This document shows, piece after piece, positions 47,601 to 60,531 of a stretch of DNA of 64,000 nt (its first letter is position 1; each line of letters opens with the position of its first letter). The position numbers and the translations under genes are program-made. This stretch comes from Callaeas wilsoni (taxonomy: Eukaryota > Chordata > Aves > Passeriformes > Callaeidae). The stretch lies in assembly GCA_013398955.1 (NCBI GenBank), contig VWPU01002940.1:62001-126000 (forward strand), read 5' to 3'. The notes under the pieces were generated by a model. That model was not told the DNA's origin. It did no database searches and saw only the letters and a list, made by a program, of their open reading frames with translations.

Positions 47601-50600
47601 AAAAGCCAAGTATTTCTGCTGCTAGCTTCATGATTTAAAATAGAGGTGTCTGCACATAAAGCTTAACGATTCCCTCACAAAAGGTAAAAGGATGTGTCAG
47701 CTTTTCTCTGAATTTGCATAGCTATGTATATTTATACATGTCTCTGTGTGCTATTTAACAGAAAATCCAAACCATTTAAATTATATTACCTGATTGTTGT
47801 GCCTTTTTTTTAAGAATTGAGGTGATTTAAAAGAAATTTAAAGAGAATAGGGTAGTGTCCTTGTTGGTTCTCAGCCCACGAGCAAGCTGCATACATCAAT
47901 GCCTGAATTATTTTCAGGTGATTTAGTTTACTCCTAGACTCAGATTGCAAAGTTGAAAGAGGTGTAGCAGTGGAGGCCTTTGTGCAGCAGAAATGATCCG
48001 TGGCCTCACGGGGCACATTAGGGCCATCTCAGTTCACAGGTCTGGTTTGGACACCTCGCTGAGCTATTCGACAGCAACCCACGCTAGGCACAGCAACCAT
48101 TTCCTCTGCCTTTCCTCTGATGTGTGGGCTGACTATGAAGGCTGATGTGAGGGCAACAACAGATTGGCAAATACTTTCTTGTGAATCTTCTACCATCATC
48201 GTGCTCACCCAGGTCTGGACACAAAAATGCCAGGCTTCTTGTAATGCTTTTGGTGGCAAGGATGTAGACCTAGATAGTTTGGTAAACCAGACTCCCTCTT
48301 CTTGGAAATGGACTGGAAATGAGCATTTCATCACCACCTAGCAAGCTTCTTAATGCATGCAAATTGTTCCTAGCATGATATTTGGTTTTAAATACTTTCT
48401 TTTGAGAGAGACTTCATATAACCAACATTCTCCATTATATTTATGTATTCGAATTTTTCTTTTTAAGAAAGGATAACTGAGAAATTTTAACAGCAGTTAT
48501 TTCTTACAGATATTGTTCCTTGAAACTAGATTTGTACTGTTGTATGGTGAAATGAAAAATGTTGTCTTAGGTTTGGACTTGATCCATATGCCAAGAATAC
48601 ATATTAGTTTTATTTAGGTTGTTTAAACCTTTACTTCAGTGTTTCGTGACTGAATGTTTAGCTATGCATTTTTCATTGTTTTCTCATTTTTTCCCCCTGA
48701 AATTCCCTCAGCTGCTTAGACAGGGGATGGAGGAAATGAATAAATATCACAAAACTGATTGCCTATAAAACACCACTGGATTACTGATTCACACGTAAAA
48801 TAATTGTTCTTTCAAAATAACACATAAAAGTAGTAATCCTTTAGAATGCTCCATCCCCATTCTGCAGCTGATGAAAGATGCATGCTCACCAGTGGCGACC
48901 CTACAGAATTCATAAGAGTGCATCTGAATTTAGACCACAAATAGACATCCGACCTTTGGTGTTTTCATTTCCACATCCATACAACTTTTCTGCAACCCAG
49001 ATTGCTTTGCAAAGGTGGGTAAATATTGCTGGTTAGGTCATGGATAAATCATTCATTTTACTCAGTGGCTGGGGTTAGTTTTACTAAGCACAAAAATTCG
49101 AGGGCAACTGTAAGCAATATTTTTTCAAAGTCAAAAAATTGCATCTGACAACACCAGATTTTATAGCTGTATTTCCAGCTATATCAGAAAGAACTTCTTT
49201 AATAATTTCCAGACCATCAAATCACTCTGTTTGCTCAGTCTCCTTGTTTCAGTGATTCTTTTTCACTTGTCCTTGCAGTTAGAAGAGGGGCAACTTAGAA
49301 GGGACAGAAACAGAACCGGAAAAATTCAAAGCCCATAAAGCAAAAAGGAAATGGACAAATTGATGATAAGAAAGAAAACAATTCTTTCTCAGTTCCTTCC
49401 TACTTCTGAGGAAGGCAGTCTTCACTTCTGAAGGGCCCGCCAGTTATCTCTGCCACTGCACTCAGTGAGAGCTTCAGCTGTTAATGGGCAGGTGACATTA
49501 CAAATCCTGTGAGTTTTTTGCCCTCAACTTTGCTGACTTTCTCTACTTCATTTCTCATGCTGGGGTTTCTTCACCTCCCCACACCGCTCTCTCTTTGGCC
49601 AGAACATAACAGTTTCCTCGGACTGCCGAGCAAGGTGGCCAGGGCAGCTGTTCATGCCTGCCTCCTGCAATTTCTGTCACTGATGGACCTCACTGCCACA
49701 CCACTCCTCAGTTATTACTTCTCCAGTCAGTTTTATTTTGTGACCAGAATTTCCTATTTCTCAATAGCCAGTGTGATTTTTCCCAATCTGATACTCTGTG
49801 TTCAGTCTTCTCCAGAAAGAAACTGGAAAATAATGACCAAAATCATCTAAAAAAAGAAGGTGCAGCTCCAAAACAGGTGGCAATTGGTCATTCACATGTA
49901 ATATCACTGACTTCTTCTTTATTTCTAGAACACTATAGCTTCTTGTAAGTATCATAAAAGAGAAAATAAAAGAATTATTCAACATAGAGTAAATTATAAA
50001 CATTTTTAATTTGTGAAAACTGTGTCCTTTTTTGTTATTTTGATTTGGGCTTTTTTTTTTAGTTTTAATTTTGGCTTGAGGTAGGGAGCTAGGTTTATAT
50101 GCAAAGTTTTCACTGTTAAGAGCGCTTTTTAAGGAAATACCACCATTTTTTAAAATGATAATTACATTTGCTAACTTCTACAATTTGTTCGTATTTGAAA
50201 GACTGTAGAAAATGACACAAGTAAAATTTCAGCTACAGTATAGAAATGAGACTGAACAGGTGAGTGAGAACAGAAAATACTGCAATTTTGGAATGATCCA
50301 TTTAAGCCATTACATATAGGGCATATAATTCTAGACAAGGCAAAGTCTATTGACATGCATTTCAAGGAAGATAAAGCTAAGATTTTCCATTTTATAATAG
50401 TTTCCAGCCTATTTCCTTTAAAATTTGCAAGTTACGACTCTGACAAAAAGTCATATGCAGAAACCTGACTATAATGCAGCATTATGTGAGCAAGTTATAC
50501 TAATGCGATATAAGATTTGACCTAAATATCAGTCATAATCTTGCTTTCTGACACATTAATTAAATCTAGAAAGTCCTTGACCCAACAAAATTCAAGAGCG

Positions 50601-50808
50601 CAGAGGAGGTGCATGGACACTGCAGGACAATGACAAGAAGGTGTTATTAAGTAACTCCGGGAAAAACAAAACTAGAGGGATGTGTGGTGTAAGATGAGGG
50701 AAAGTGTCAGATGGTTTGGGCAAGAGGCAGGCTGGACTAAGAAGCTGGTGAGGAAAAGAAGATTTTGACATATGAGTGAGCTTACTTAAGTGAGTTGATA
50801 TAGGCCTG
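44646..50808. other. Unique non-coding sequence, about 6.2 kb
   Basis: No gene recognised. The interval 47,860-48,340 has fewer AT runs and an open frame on each strand (102 codons on the minus strand), but no recognisable family. It is either chance or a very old exon or repeat. Confidence 0.5.
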
Positions 50809-50963
50809 CCTTCCTTCCTTCCTTCCTTCCTTCCTTCCTTCCTTCCTTCCTTCCTTCCTTCCTTCCTTCCTTCCTTCCTTCCTTCCTTCCTTCCTTCCTT
50901 CCTTCCTTCCTTCCTTCCTTCCTTCCTTCCTTCCTTCCTTCCTTCCTTCCTTCCGTCCTTCCT
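50809..50963. repeat. (CCTT)n / (AAGG)n tetranucleotide microsatellite, about 39 units
   Basis: About 155 bases of CCTT repeats, interrupted by a single G at 50,955. The plus strand is wholly pyrimidine apart from that base. The tract translates on the minus strand to a spurious Lys-Glu-Gly-Arg repeat frame. It is likely to be length-polymorphic. Confidence 0.98.
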
Positions 50964-51727
50964 ATTTTCATAAGAAATAATTACTTTGCTTAGTTTTCTG
51001 GAAATTCTGGGCTAATCCGATCTCCTTTTTCCTGCAAGTTTGCATTTACAGGGTTTCAACCTGTGAAATTTACACACAAATCCAAAGATCTTTAGACAAT
51101 TATGTGAACTTTAGGTTTGAGGATTCAGAACACATGCATTATTAAAAGCCATATAGGAAGTTCCGCAGTGTTATGCTCAGCCAGGAAGAAGAAAAATGAA
51201 ATCAAATCATGGTGTTTTCACTGCACTACCCATAGTTCTCATCATAAAGATTTTTGCTGTAAAAGCCTCCAGATTGGTAGGTGTGTAAAGAAGAAATGTG
51301 TCATTCTTGAGTTTGGACTAGGTGATACTAGGGTTTCAGACACGTGTATTAGAATACTTAACATGTTTATTCTCATTTAGGAACACAGAAGTAGCAAAAA
51401 TTATGGAGTCCAGTCATTAAAATTGTTGGTCAAAGAATCTACTGCATTAGAATGCTGAAGTTCTAGCTTAAAACACAAAGTAGCTTTGTTTTCTGTCACT
51501 AGAAATGTTCTGGTAAGTTCCAGGTAACATTCATTCTTGGACAGTTACTGCCATTGTGTCAACTTTCATCAAAAACTTTCATCAACTATATCCTAAAGGA
51601 TATAGTACTTACTGATGTTTAACCTATCTGTATTCACAGATGTAAAGCATATCACGGTCTTATTTCTCTTAACTTGGCCATGTTCTTTCAGTCAGTATGT
51701 GTCTCCCTAGTATGATCTTCTAGTATC
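50964..51727. other. Unique spacer between two microsatellites
   Basis: No gene recognised. Confidence 0.5.
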
Positions 51728-51883
51728 CTCTTCTCTTCTCTTTTCTTCTCTTTTCTTCTCTTCTCTTCTCTTTTCTTCTCTTCTCTTCTCTTCTCTTCTC
51801 TTCTCTTCTCTTCTCTTCTCTTCTCTTCTCTTCTCTTCTCTTCTCTTCTCTTCTCTTCTCTTCTCTTCTCTTCTCTTCTCTTT
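51728..51883. repeat. (CTTCT)n / (AGAAG)n pentanucleotide microsatellite, about 31 units
   Basis: About 156 bases of the pentamer. The first third contains a few CTTTTCTTCT variants; the right two thirds are uniform. The plus strand is wholly pyrimidine. It produces a spurious Arg-Glu-Glu-Lys frame on the minus strand. Confidence 0.97.
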
Positions 51884-52266
51884 CATAATTCTTGTACATG
51901 TATAATGAGAAGTTTGAAAGTATTGCAAGACCTCATACAGTGCCTAGGCTCTTCTAGAAATAAATCTAATACAACCATAGACTGTGGGAGTTTTCATTGT
52001 ACTGGCAACTTACATAATTCTGCAATTAGCTAGTCTGCTCAGGTCCTTTCACATTTTTTCAGCTGATGAGCTCTCACCCTGGAGCAGAACTGTCTGTTAT
52101 GAGCTGCTATCCGGTCACTCCTCAAGAATCGCAGCTCTTTCATATGATATCCTGGTTATTCTCTACTGATAAAAGTACCAAGTTGAGAGGTATAAGCAGA
52201 TTGGTATTTTGATTTCTTGCTTCCTGAGTGAGAAGCAGACATTAGACTATTAATCATCATCTGTTT

Positions 52267-52500
52267 CAATACTGAGTCTTGAAGAACTCTACCAGTAATT
52301 CATCTCCTGTTTCTCTACCAATAATGCCTGACAGTTTCATACTCGACATCACAGATTCTTCATTCCTTTCTTTGATTTTAAATTACAAGCCTCATAGTTG
52401 GCACCATTTCCTGAAGTCTTGATATATGAAATCCAGTGCATTTCCTTCGTCTAGAAACTTTGTCTAGGATGATCTACATTTGATTAAATCCTTGCTGTTT
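52267..52500 (-). mobile_element. Ancient CR1 LINE fragment
   Basis: Weak but ordered similarity to the reverse complement of old CR1s: TCTTGAAGAACTCTACCAGT near the left, a GCCTGACAGTTTCA block, TGAAGTCTTGATATATGAAA, and TGCATTTCCTTCGTCTAGAA near the right. Highly diverged. Edges are approximate. Confidence 0.55.
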
Positions 52501-55500
52501 TACATCCTCTTAAATTGTCTTTAAATATTTTTTCCTTCAAAATATGTCCTAAAGCAATCTACAGAGTTACAGGCTTACAGATGACTGATTACTTTCTCCT
52601 CTTTTAACCGTAGGCACAGTAGTTGGTGTTTGACTTGAAAGGTGTGTTCTCATAAATCCTGCAAGGGAGACCCCTAATCCCCCTGATTTGAGTGCACTAC
52701 AACTCATGACTTCTGTTTCCACCACAGTTGAGATAACAAGGGTGTGTAAATGAAAGCTGCCATGAAACATTCTGTTTTTCCTCCCAAATCAACATAATTG
52801 TCCTTTTTGAAACCTGAGGCAAAATTTGTTTCATTTTTGGCCACACCTAGATTATCTTTAATCTCTGTTTTACCTTGACTGCAAAGCCGCCCAACTTCTT
52901 TCCTTGTGCATTTTCGTCTCAATTTACATGGCTCAAAGAGGAAATAGCAGACAGTTCAATATCCTCTTCCAGGCCAAACACAGAAACTATTTTGACAGTC
53001 TAAAGTTTCACCTTTCATTTGTAGATTATTGGAGAGTTCTTTCAATTTTTTCTCTAGTGTAAAGTAAAATGTTCTGTAAGATTCAATACTTTTGACTTTG
53101 AAATTCCAGGTTTCTTCCATGACCAGATCCCTTGGTATTCTAGTTTTAATGTGTTTTATTAAATGTTTCCATTAGTTTATCAAAACTTGTCCTATTGAAT
53201 TGTAAATGTTTAGTTGAATATCTGATTTTTTTAATCACTTTATCTTAAATGGAATTAATTTCTATTTGCTTGATTTAGCTTCCTTTTCTGTTTTCAGAAC
53301 CATAACGCACATAATGAGTCTAATAAAATGTATTTCATCTAGGTTCTGGTTCTACATCATTTTCTGATTTTAGAAGATTTATTTTGCTATCCTTCCACAA
53401 GATGGTCCTGACCCAAACAAGTTATTACATTTCTACACTCTTTTATTTCTTTAGATTCCACACTGCAAGTTAGAGCTACAACTTTCTTTTTTCTTTCTTC
53501 TTGTCTTAAAGACTGTCTCCTTGAATATCTATGTTCCGTTTGGAATTGCTGTTCTTTGTTTTTTTTATGTCTATAACACTTGGTTTCATATCAAATGGAT
53601 GTAGCTCAAAATCCTCCCTCTCTGAGGAACACAAAATAATGTATAAGCATTTGTTAGTTTCATAACATACCAATGAAATAACCAGTTGCAATGGTGGAAG
53701 GTGCAAGTGCATTGCATGTTGAGAAGGTTGAATGTAGAAACACCAAAATTCCATGGACAAGTCCACCCTTGTTCTAGATGGATTCTTTTACTACGCTTAT
53801 CACCATAATATCTCAACATCTTCAATGGTGTGGTAAGCAATATGACTAACATCTAACATTTGCACTTTGTTTTCTTTTGCTGTTATCTTTCCTCTCAGTG
53901 CTAACGCATTTTGGTTTTAATTTTTAGCTTCATGCCTCTCTTCTTTCTATTCGTTGTACTGACTGGGGCATAAAGAATGTTATCTGCCACCTGTGCAAAG
54001 GAGAAAAGGTTTCAGTACCTGCATGAGGCCAGTTCCAGGGTCCATTTGGCTTTAGACCCTTGTCTTAGACCACTGTCCTTCAAAAAGGTTTCCTACTTTA
54101 ATTCTGACCCTAAGGAAAGTATTGCAGCACGGAAACTCATCTGCTGTTGAGGATGCTATCCTAACTTTGATTGTCATGTAAAAACCAGGATGAATTCCTT
54201 GATTTATCTCTTCTGCACTTCTAGGACCTTGTCAGCCTGCAGAATAAAAGAAAGTCTTATGATCTGAAGCTGTGTTTTTCCCGGTAAGCATTGGCATTAT
54301 CCCAAAGTTCCTCATATTCACTTTTTGTGAAAATTGCCCCTAACTTTACACCATACTACAAAAATAGATCAGGCTCTCAGCAATTTCAATGCAGTCATGA
54401 CAGCAAGGAAGGATATCAATAATGACATCAGTGTCCTTTACATCAAATTCCTGTGGCACCTTTAGGAAAACAATTTTCTGAGTTAGCCAGTGGCCCATGT
54501 GGCTTTGTCACGTTCCATCGTTTGGTGGCTGATTAGGTGCAGATCACATCCATTTGGGTTTGTTGTCATAAGGTAGGCAGAAGGGATGAGAGGATGCAGG
54601 ACAGAAACTGCAGTAGATAGTCTGAGAAATTTAGGAGTTATCATTCAATATTGGCTTCTTTCATCTGGCGTCTGAGGCATTACAGCTGTACACAGAGCTC
54701 GCCTTACTTGATGGCCACAGGGAGCCACTGCCAGCTTTGCCAGGAGACTCCTGAGATTTCTAATGATGCTTCTGGTAAAGGGAGCACCAGAGTGAAAGCT
54801 GGCCTGCTTTCAGAGGCATGATGAAGGCTTTTAGACACCTCAACTCTTAAGCAGAAATTATTATACTGACTCTCTAAGAGTCAGACATCTCTTAGAAATA
54901 CAATGGACTACCATTGTGTGAATAAGCAGATTCATTTACAACTGCAGAATGTCTCTTTGCCATTCCATGAGGCCATAAAATCACTATTGTCTTGGTGTTT
55001 AACATGTTTCAGTACCATTGTGAAAGCATTGTAGCAGTTGTAAGAACTGCCACCATTATTACTCTGTTGTGTTCTCTACCATGGTCCTTCTCTTGATCCA
55101 AATTTACAGGACAGAATTTGGAGGATTTTTACCTTCCTGCTTCTCTCCTGATTTCTGGGTTTCTTCATGTAATGAAATAAATGAGTTACTTCTCTACTTT
55201 TTCTCACCAATTTATAAGAAATATGAGGATGTACCCAAACAGCTTTTGTTTGCTTGTTCTTGCTCTCCATGTAAGCAGAGCACCATGAAGAACCCTTGGT
55301 GATTAGACAGAGGAGCTGAAGAGCTCCAAGGGGGGCAAAGTAGTAGAGAAAAACCTCTAAGTACAGGAAGAAATGTCTCATAATAACCTTCCTGTAGATA
55401 AAAAAGTCAAAGGCTGAGACGTGTTAATTTGAAAAGGCAGATGGAATTCTTGCGTACATTTGAAAAGTGACAACTCCAAGTGTGCTTTCAAGGTGAAATT

Positions 55501-56687
55501 TCAAAAAACACCTGCCTGAGTTAGAGGCACAAACCTAACTGGAATCTGAGTGTTTTAAAAAATCTCATGCCACAATCACTAGAGAATAAAAATATGTTGT
55601 AGACTTGAAGAGTAATATCTAAAATATGGCCATTTTTGTACCCATAGTCCACATCTGCAAGTAATTATGGGTGCAAATGTGGATATGTCAACATCTACAT
55701 ACATTAATGTACCTGTTAATCTGATAGTTAAATGTGTGTTTGTTATCAAATAACATACTCTGCGAAACTGTTCCCACAGTTATTTGTGCGTGTAAAAAGG
55801 GAAGCCATGTTAACATTAACCCTTAGAACTCTAATGTTGATCTTTTTATCATGCACAAATGGAAATCACACTAGTATCAAAGATAAATATACATATCTGA
55901 GGGAGATATTAATACCTTCCTGCATTTTTATTTTATTGAGAACTGTATTTTCCACCAATGTTGTTCATCAATTCTCTTTTGTGTAGCAATAAACAAGTGC
56001 GTTACATGAACTTGCATGAGCAGAATTGTCAGTAATTAGTTTTTAAATACTTTCCAATTCAGGAGGCTAGGCACTGATCTTCCTGATTATTTAAAATTGT
56101 CCTTTAAATACTCCTTTACACGTTGAAGTGAAATTTAGATTTAAAAACATAATTGCAAACCCCTCTACACAAAACCTTATCCAAAGAAAATGTCAGGCTT
56201 GTATATCTATGGCTCACTTGAAGAAGACGGATTTAATTTTTCTTTTTCTTTCAAAGATTTGTACTGATTAGTTACTATCTCGATCTGACATTTTCCTGAG
56301 TAGATTATCATCATAATTGTTGATTTATACTAAGAAAATGTACAGTTTCACTGAACTGAATTTCCAATAAGATTGTTTTGCTGTGTTGGACCAAAACCAT
56401 TCTAATTGTGAGGTACTTGCTTTCACCTAGCTTTGTAGCTTTTGAGGTAGAGTTATTCATTTCAGATGTCTGGTATGCACATGAAGTTTTTCTCCTGGAA
56501 AACTTCAGCCATCTTTGGGTCTATGATTAGTAGGTCATATTGTTATGCTGATTATTAGTGTAAGCTACCAGCACTTTGTTAAGTTTTGGCACATACAAAG
56601 TCTGTCTTAAGAACCTGCAGTTTGAGAAAAGCTTAGCCTCAGTGCTGAAGAGGTGCTTAATGATATCCTTCCGAAAATCTTATCAAA
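52501..56687. other. Unique non-coding sequence, about 4.2 kb
   Basis: No gene, RNA or repeat family recognised. Open frames on the minus strand near 53,506-53,852 overlap each other and lack domain features. Confidence 0.5.
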
Positions 56688-56882
56688 CTAGTTGTAAACA
56701 TCTGAAAAGTCACCTTTAGTTTGTGCCAAGAAGTTTGTCATAGCCTGAAAGTAATCTCTTTTTAATAACTCTTCTCTACTCCTAGAGAGCTCCTTATAGA
56801 TCTTGTAGTCTGCAGCCAAGAGGACTTCTCTGGTAGGTTTCTCCTGCTGAAATCTGCTGTGGCTCTTGGGAATCACACATCA
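56688..56882 (-). CDS. Unidentified charged, helical open frame (possible terminal exon or gene fragment)
   Basis: A minus-strand frame of about 65 codons ends in TAG at 56,688-56,690 and opens after a TGA just upstream of 56,882. The product is rich in Lys, Glu, Arg and Leu and looks like an amphipathic helix (for example YKIYKELSRSREELLKRDYF followed by QAMTNFLAQT and a short acidic end). This is unlike the Ser/Leu/Phe-rich chance frames elsewhere in the window. It has no in-frame ATG at its start (a GTG lies at 56,874-56,876), so if real it would be the last coding exon of a minus-strand gene or a fragment of a retrocopy. I see no strong splice acceptor with a pyrimidine tract and no nearby partner exon. 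I do not recognise the family. Confidence 0.3.
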
Positions 56883-58035
56883 TGAAAACAAACTGTACTG
56901 CCTGCCTTTTGCCATCTTAAGGAGCTCAGTATTGTCCATTTATACTTTGGCATTTCTGGCTTTTGCTTTATTTATATAGACACATATAACCCTCCAAGGC
57001 ACTACATTTGAAGGTAACACATTAAAAGAACATTAGCCTGCATTCTTGCCTCCACCAGCCCTTTGTGTAAGCAATGATGCAGGCTCTAATTACCTGTATA
57101 CATTCAATAATTTTTTTCCCCCACCAGTGCCTTTACCTCACTCATAACAAAGTCTGAGCCTGGGACTCAGTCAGGATGGTATATTGAATGGAGCTGTATT
57201 GTAAACAACGTTTTATAGACCTCTTCCCCTATTCGTTGCAGAGGTTCAAGGTGTGTGATCAAAACAAAAACACTGTGGGATTAAAAACAAAACAATGGTT
57301 GCCCAAGTAAAACCAAGACAGGTTCTTCTGCAGCCTTTGACAGTGTGGGTATGTTTAATGTGGGTAAGCGTATACTGTAGAGATAGCTGAGCAGTTCAGG
57401 CACCAGGAACAATTCTGCAGCAGCACAAGGGAATTCATTCTTCAAAGTTAAGCTCAGAGCTACCGGAAGCTTCTACAGCCGGACTGGTTCATGCAGCTGG
57501 GCTAACTTGGGTGGGCAAGAGTTTGTAATGTAGAAAATACGCAGAGATTTTCTGTGTTGCTTGGTTGCATACATTGTATTTTTCAAGGATTGTCAGTCAG
57601 CAATTTTGCATTTCTTACTACCTAACTCACAGGATACTCCTGGGATACTCCTTTTGGGTGTGGGCTCAACACACATAGCCAAAAGCAGAATGGATAACTG
57701 GGAGCCGTACGCTGAACTGAGCTGTTACGAATATTAAATGATCAGCTAGCAAGCTAAATGTATTACTTAATTAAACTAAGAATCTTTAATGATAATTTCT
57801 TATGCAAAAACAAGGTGTCATTGTGTCTTTCAATAGATGTCTCTGAATGCCATCATTTGACTTCAAAGAAGAAGAACAAAAATCATACTCTACTTTACAT
57901 CCGTGGAATAACATGTAAGGGGTACCATTAAAAATTAAAAAAAAATTGAATATAGTAAGAGATTCAAATATGTAAGAAAGGAAAACTGGCACCCTGAACC
58001 CATGATTAAGTAAAAAATCCATTGTTACCTATATA
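56883..58035. other. Unique non-coding sequence
   Basis: No feature recognised. Confidence 0.5.
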
Positions 58036-58610
58036 TAATAGAATTATAGAATGGTTTATGTTGGAAGGGACTTTAAGGATCATTTAGTTCCAATCCTCTG
58101 ACCATGGGCAGGGACACATTCCACTAGACCGGGTTGCTCAGAGCCCCATCCTGGGTCTTGAACGCTTCCAGGGATGGGGCATCCACGACTTCTCAGGGTA
58201 ACCCGTTCCAGTGTCTCACCACCCTTGCAAAGACTTCTTCGTTATGTCCAAGCTAAACCTAAACTCTTTAAGTTTAAAGCCATCCATTCCCCCTTGTCAC
58301 TACATGTCCTTGTCAAAAGTCCCTCTCCAGGTCTCCTGTAGCCCCTTTAGGTACTGGAAGTCTGCTGCAAGGTCTCTCTAGAGCCCTCTCTTCTCCAGGC
58401 CAAGCAGCCCCAAATCTCACAACCCGTCATCATAGGACGTGCTCCAACCCTGTGATTGTGTTTTTGGCCTCCTCTGGACTTGCTCAAACAAGTCCATGTC
58501 CTTCCTTTGTGGGAGCCCCGGATCTGGAGGTACTTCAGGTGGGGTGTCATGAGAGCAGAGTAGAGGAGTAGGAATGTTTGAGACAAAGTTGCTGTGCTGT
58601 GTACTGTCTG
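58036..58610 (-). mobile_element. CR1 LINE, 5'-truncated, minus strand
   Basis: The left end is a CR1 3' terminus in reverse complement (AGAATTATAGAATGGTTTAT, then TTGGAAGGGACTTTAAGGAT), followed by the 3' UTR and the end of the reverse transcriptase: GGGCAGGGACACATTCCACT, CAGAGCCCCATCC, CTTCCAGGGATGGGGCATCC, CCAGTGTCTCACCACCC. At the right, the minus-strand translation gives LLLYSALMTPHLKYLQI, which corresponds to the CR1 pattern LPLYSALVRPHLEYCIQ. The frame is broken further along. Moderately young compared with those at 21-22 kb. Confidence 0.93.
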
Positions 58611-59940
58611 CAGTAAGGCTACACAGCCAACTGCCATTTAAATGCTTCCTAAATAATTGGAACTTTATAATATTGGTGTGATTGAGGGGTTAGTTTGGTT
58701 GAGTTGGTTTTTTTAATACGGATACCTTTAAAATGCAATAAACACCATCTGCATAATGAAATGAAAAGTAGCTGCACTCTGCTTCATATTTTTCTCTCAG
58801 AGATGATTTTCATTCAGATCCTTTCTTTTTTATTTTTCCCAGCCTGCAGTCAACTGAGGATTTTTGCTGAACTACTCAGAAACCTTGCTGCCTTGCATAC
58901 TGAAATCATGAAGTACTGTATATCTCTCTCTAGAAAGGAAAAGTAAATACCAAAGTGTTCTAACCGAGGTCATACTTTCTCCAAGTCTAGGCATCTTTGG
59001 TAATCTCTCCTTTTTATAATACTGCTGTGCCTTCCATGTACTCAGCTGTGAGGAAAGCACTTAGCTCTTAGTTGCATAAAATATGCCGAATTTCCAGACA
59101 ACTTCCAGTACAGCATCTCAGATTGTTAGGACTGGTGTGTGTGATCTTTTATGAAATCAGTTTTTTTCCTTTGAGGAACTTTGCTCAGTAAACCAGTGGC
59201 AAGTTTGGAATGAAAATATGACTGATGTGGTTCCTTAATGCCCAGCTTGTTAAACAAATGCTGTTGAATCCAGTCCCCAGTAAACAAGCTAAACTTCTTG
59301 TTCCACTAGAAATATATTTTACTAAGAATCTTTGTAGAATGCTCTTTATGCAAAAAATAATGTCACAAGTCATGGTTTTGAGCAGAATAAAGCAAACTTT
59401 TATTAAATTAAATCATATGCTGAATCAGTGTTTGCCCTTATAGTTCCACTTTTTAAATATTAATACTCTTTTCTAACTCTTTGTACATAAATAATCTTTT
59501 AAGAGAGTAACAATGAAATATAGACAATCCACATCAAATAAATGTGAACTTTTGATGTAATTATCAAAGGTCTGTTGGATTTTGTGTAATTTTAATTAGT
59601 ATTGGGTTCTAACCAACAAATTCAAGTCTCACATGGATTTTTAAAATCCAAACATTATGCCCCCTTGCACAAAGGATTTTGCCTTAATTTGGCCCATTAT
59701 AAGGGTACTGGTTATTAATAAAATTATGTAGAAGTTCAGATTTTGAAAACTAAAGTGCTGAGGATTTGCTTTAGCATGGAGCAATTAACTAATTGGTCTA
59801 TGCACTAAATGAAACTCCAGTAAAAGCTTTTGGGCTGGGTTTTTTCAATATTAGCTGTTGGAGAAATAAATATTTTAATGTTTAAAAAGAATATACTAAC
59901 CTGAAATTCTTCCTGATATATAGAGACATAAACTAAGTAG
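58611..59940. other. Unique non-coding sequence
   Basis: No feature recognised between two CR1 elements. Confidence 0.5.
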
Positions 59941-60531
59941 ATCATAAAATCATAGAATCATTAAGGTTGGAAAAGACGTCCAAGATCATCAAGTCTTACC
60001 TTTGACCAATCACCACCTTGCTAATTACACCACAGTACTAAGTGCCACATCAAGCCTTTTCTTGAGCACTTCCAAGGATAGTGACTCCACCACCTTCCTG
60101 GGCAAGCCCTTTCAGTGAAGATTTTCCTCCTGACATCCAACCTGAACTTTCCCTGGTGCAGCTTGAGGCCACGTCCTCTTGTCCTGTCAGTGGCTGCTTG
60201 GGAGAAGAGCCTGACCCCCACCTGGCTCTGGCCTCCTTTCAGGGAGCTGTAGAGAGTGACAAGGTTTCCCCTGAGTCTCCTTTTCTCCAGGCTANTGAGT
60301 CTCCTTTTCTCCAGGCTAAACACCCCCAGCTCCCTCAGCTGCTTCTCATCAGACTTGTGCTCAAATGCTTCACCAGCCTTGTTGCCTTTCTCTGATCTTA
60401 TTCCAACATCTCAATGTCCTTCTTGTAGTGAGTGGCCCAAAATTTGACACAGGACTCAAGGTGTGGCCTCACCACTGCCCAGTACAGAGGGACAATCACT
60501 TTCCTAGTCCTGCTGGGCATATTGTTGGCTC
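59941..60531 (-). mobile_element. CR1 LINE, 5'-truncated, joined to a U6 copy
   Basis: Read on the minus strand this is a CR1 3' portion. The 3' end is at the left (ATCATAGAATCATTAAGGTT, GGAAAAGACGTCCAAGATCA), and the 5'-truncated end at about 60,531 abuts a U6 sequence. The minus-strand translation shows the end of the reverse transcriptase: [42 protein letters not shown] and RKIFTERA. An 8-codon block is duplicated around an N (listed separately). Apart from that, the reading frame is nearly intact, so this is among the younger CR1s here. Confidence 0.95.
60272..60318. repeat. Exact 23-bp duplication flanking a single N (likely assembly join)
   Basis: Two identical 23-base copies, 60,272-60,294 and 60,296-60,318, are separated by the only ambiguous base in the window (60,295). 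They repeat the SLEKRRL codons of the CR1. Related CR1s carry this segment once. An unresolved base exactly between identical copies points to an overlap left unmerged at a contig join rather than a biological duplication. Confidence 0.85.

Noticed and set aside
47810..48340. Gene-like minus-strand frames of 68 and 102 codons in a less AT-rich patch
   Set aside because: No recognisable domain, splice sites or polyadenylation signal, and both strands are open to a similar degree.
50786..50971. Minus-strand frame of Lys-Glu-Gly-Arg repeats
   Set aside because: Direct translation of the AAGG microsatellite.
51707..51928. Minus-strand frame of Arg-Glu-Glu-Lys repeats
   Set aside because: Direct translation of the AGAAG microsatellite.
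60021..60395. Open frames on both strands around 60.0-60.4 kb
   Set aside because: The minus frame is the CR1 reverse-transcriptase tail, extended by the artificial duplication at the N. The plus frames are its shadows.
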